This document shows positions 63,646 to 64,000 of a stretch of DNA of 64,000 nucleotides, piece by piece. Source of the stretch: Anaerocolumna aminovalerica. Its GTDB lineage: Bacteria > Bacillota > Clostridia > Lachnospirales > Lachnospiraceae. The number at the start of each line of letters is the position of its first letter. The stretch's first letter is position 1. The stretch spans positions 34,093-98,092 of the forward strand of contig NZ_FOWD01000017.1 in NCBI RefSeq assembly GCF_900115365.1, written 5' to 3'. The notes under the pieces were generated by a model that saw nothing but the letters and a program-made list of their open reading frames with translations, was not told the DNA's origin and searched no databases. Position numbers and translations under genes: made by a program.

Positions 63646-64000
63646 GGGCTCTTTGTCAAGTTTTGGGGTGGGTTCCCTTGGAACCCACTTTACAACTGGT
63701 ATTAGAGCCTTTTTGATATTCTACTTATAATTATCTGTTTTTGGGTACACGAAATAAACCTCCGTGTCAGTCTCTTTAAAATTATCTAGTACAATGTAAA
63801 ATTCTGGTTCGGAACCTTCTGAAATTTTTGATTCCAAAAGAGTTACGTTTAAGCACCTTTATTTTGTTATTAAATCCTTCTGTTGGTCCATTTGTGAGCC
63901 CATATTTAAACGCATTCAATATCTCTTTTGACCAATTTCGATATGTAGATGCACATTTCTCAAATTCGGTAATACCCGATGATTCGGCTGTTTTTATCCA
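63646..64000 (-). mobile_element. End of an ISL3-family insertion sequence (truncated by window edge)
   Basis: GGCTCTTTGTCAAGTTTTGG near 63647-63666 resembles the terminal inverted repeat of ISL3-family elements, followed by a small palindrome (gtgggttccc / ggaacccac) and then the minus-strand transposase end. The other end lies outside the window, so length and target duplication cannot be checked. Confidence 0.75.
63782..64000 (-). CDS. ISL3-family transposase, C-terminal part
   Basis: Read on the minus strand from the right edge, the frame gives about 72 residues, including YRNWSKEILNAFKYGLTNG, PTEGFNNKIKVLKRNSFG and IKNFRRFRTRILHCTR, then TAA at 63782-63784. NG-x-TEG-x-N-x-x-IK-x-x-KR is the hallmark C-terminal block of DDE_Tnp_ISL3, including the catalytic glutamate region. 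The upstream part is outside the window, so whether the element is intact is unknown. Confidence 0.88.
   Translation of the reverse strand, partial: WIKTAESSGITEFEKCASTYRNWSKEILNAFKYGLTNGPTEGFNNKIKVLKRNSFGIKNFRRFRTRILHCTR

Overview
The window looks like a stretch of chromosome from a low-GC, anaerobic Gram-positive, most likely a Lachnospiraceae-type clostridium. This rests on the AT-rich sequence, strong AGGAGG ribosome sites, near-consensus sigma-A promoters with 17-bp spacers, a T-box leader on ilvB, a tandem glycine riboswitch on a split-GcvP glycine cleavage operon, a sodium-type V-ATPase operon and LytS/LytTR signalling. The genus is inference only.

Positions 1-21000 are a cell-surface polysaccharide locus. 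It holds a partial PIG-L deacetylase, an initiating sugar-phosphate transferase, a WbqC protein with a short DegT-like PLP enzyme, a glycosyltransferase fused to a hexapeptide acyltransferase, another hexapeptide acyltransferase, a membrane O-acyltransferase, three GT4 and one GT2 glycosyltransferases, a Wzy-like polymerase, a pyruvyltransferase and a Wzx-like flippase fused to a GH88/GH105-type hydrolase domain. A capE-capF-capG trio follows, expected to make UDP-N-acetyl-L-fucosamine. Together they describe a Wzx/Wzy-type capsule or exopolysaccharide that is probably acylated and pyruvylated.

Positions 21000-25511 hold a LytS-type histidine kinase, a LytTR response regulator and a CstA-family transporter, resembling a pyruvate-sensing and uptake module. 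Positions 25800-34629 are a nine-gene V-type ATPase operon in the Enterococcus hirae ntp order. The ntpK product keeps all five sodium-binding residues. Both the kinase operon and the ATPase operon are preceded by a consensus promoter and by the same 57-61 nt conserved RNA-like block ending in an intrinsic terminator: a duplicated riboswitch candidate, possibly of the Na+ (DUF1646) class.

Positions 34660-41710 carry a double-MerR regulator with an ABC-2 transporter, ilvB-ilvH on the minus strand behind a T-box, and a PanE-like reductase. Positions 41880-49532 form the glycine cleavage system (gcvT-gcvH-gcvPA-gcvPB) followed by lplA and lpdA. After that come a GGDEF protein, a PspC protein, a GerMN lipoprotein, minus-strand HAD, small-unknown and AraC genes, argS, a chemoreceptor with a lysine-rich tail, a DUF815 ATPase, an atypical Fur-like protein and a GntR-ABC operon. 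The end of an ISL3-family insertion sequence lies at the right edge.

Two families of dispersed structured elements cross these regions. One is a roughly 117-bp unit with three hairpins (10195-10458, again at 47949-48083). The other is a roughly 130-nt two-hairpin leader ending right at the start codon of three unrelated genes (pyruvyltransferase, lplA, lipoprotein). Compensatory base changes in their stems suggest selection on structure. These, the twin riboswitch-like leaders and the flippase-hydrolase fusion are the most novel items. All calls are from reading the sequence; no database search was possible.
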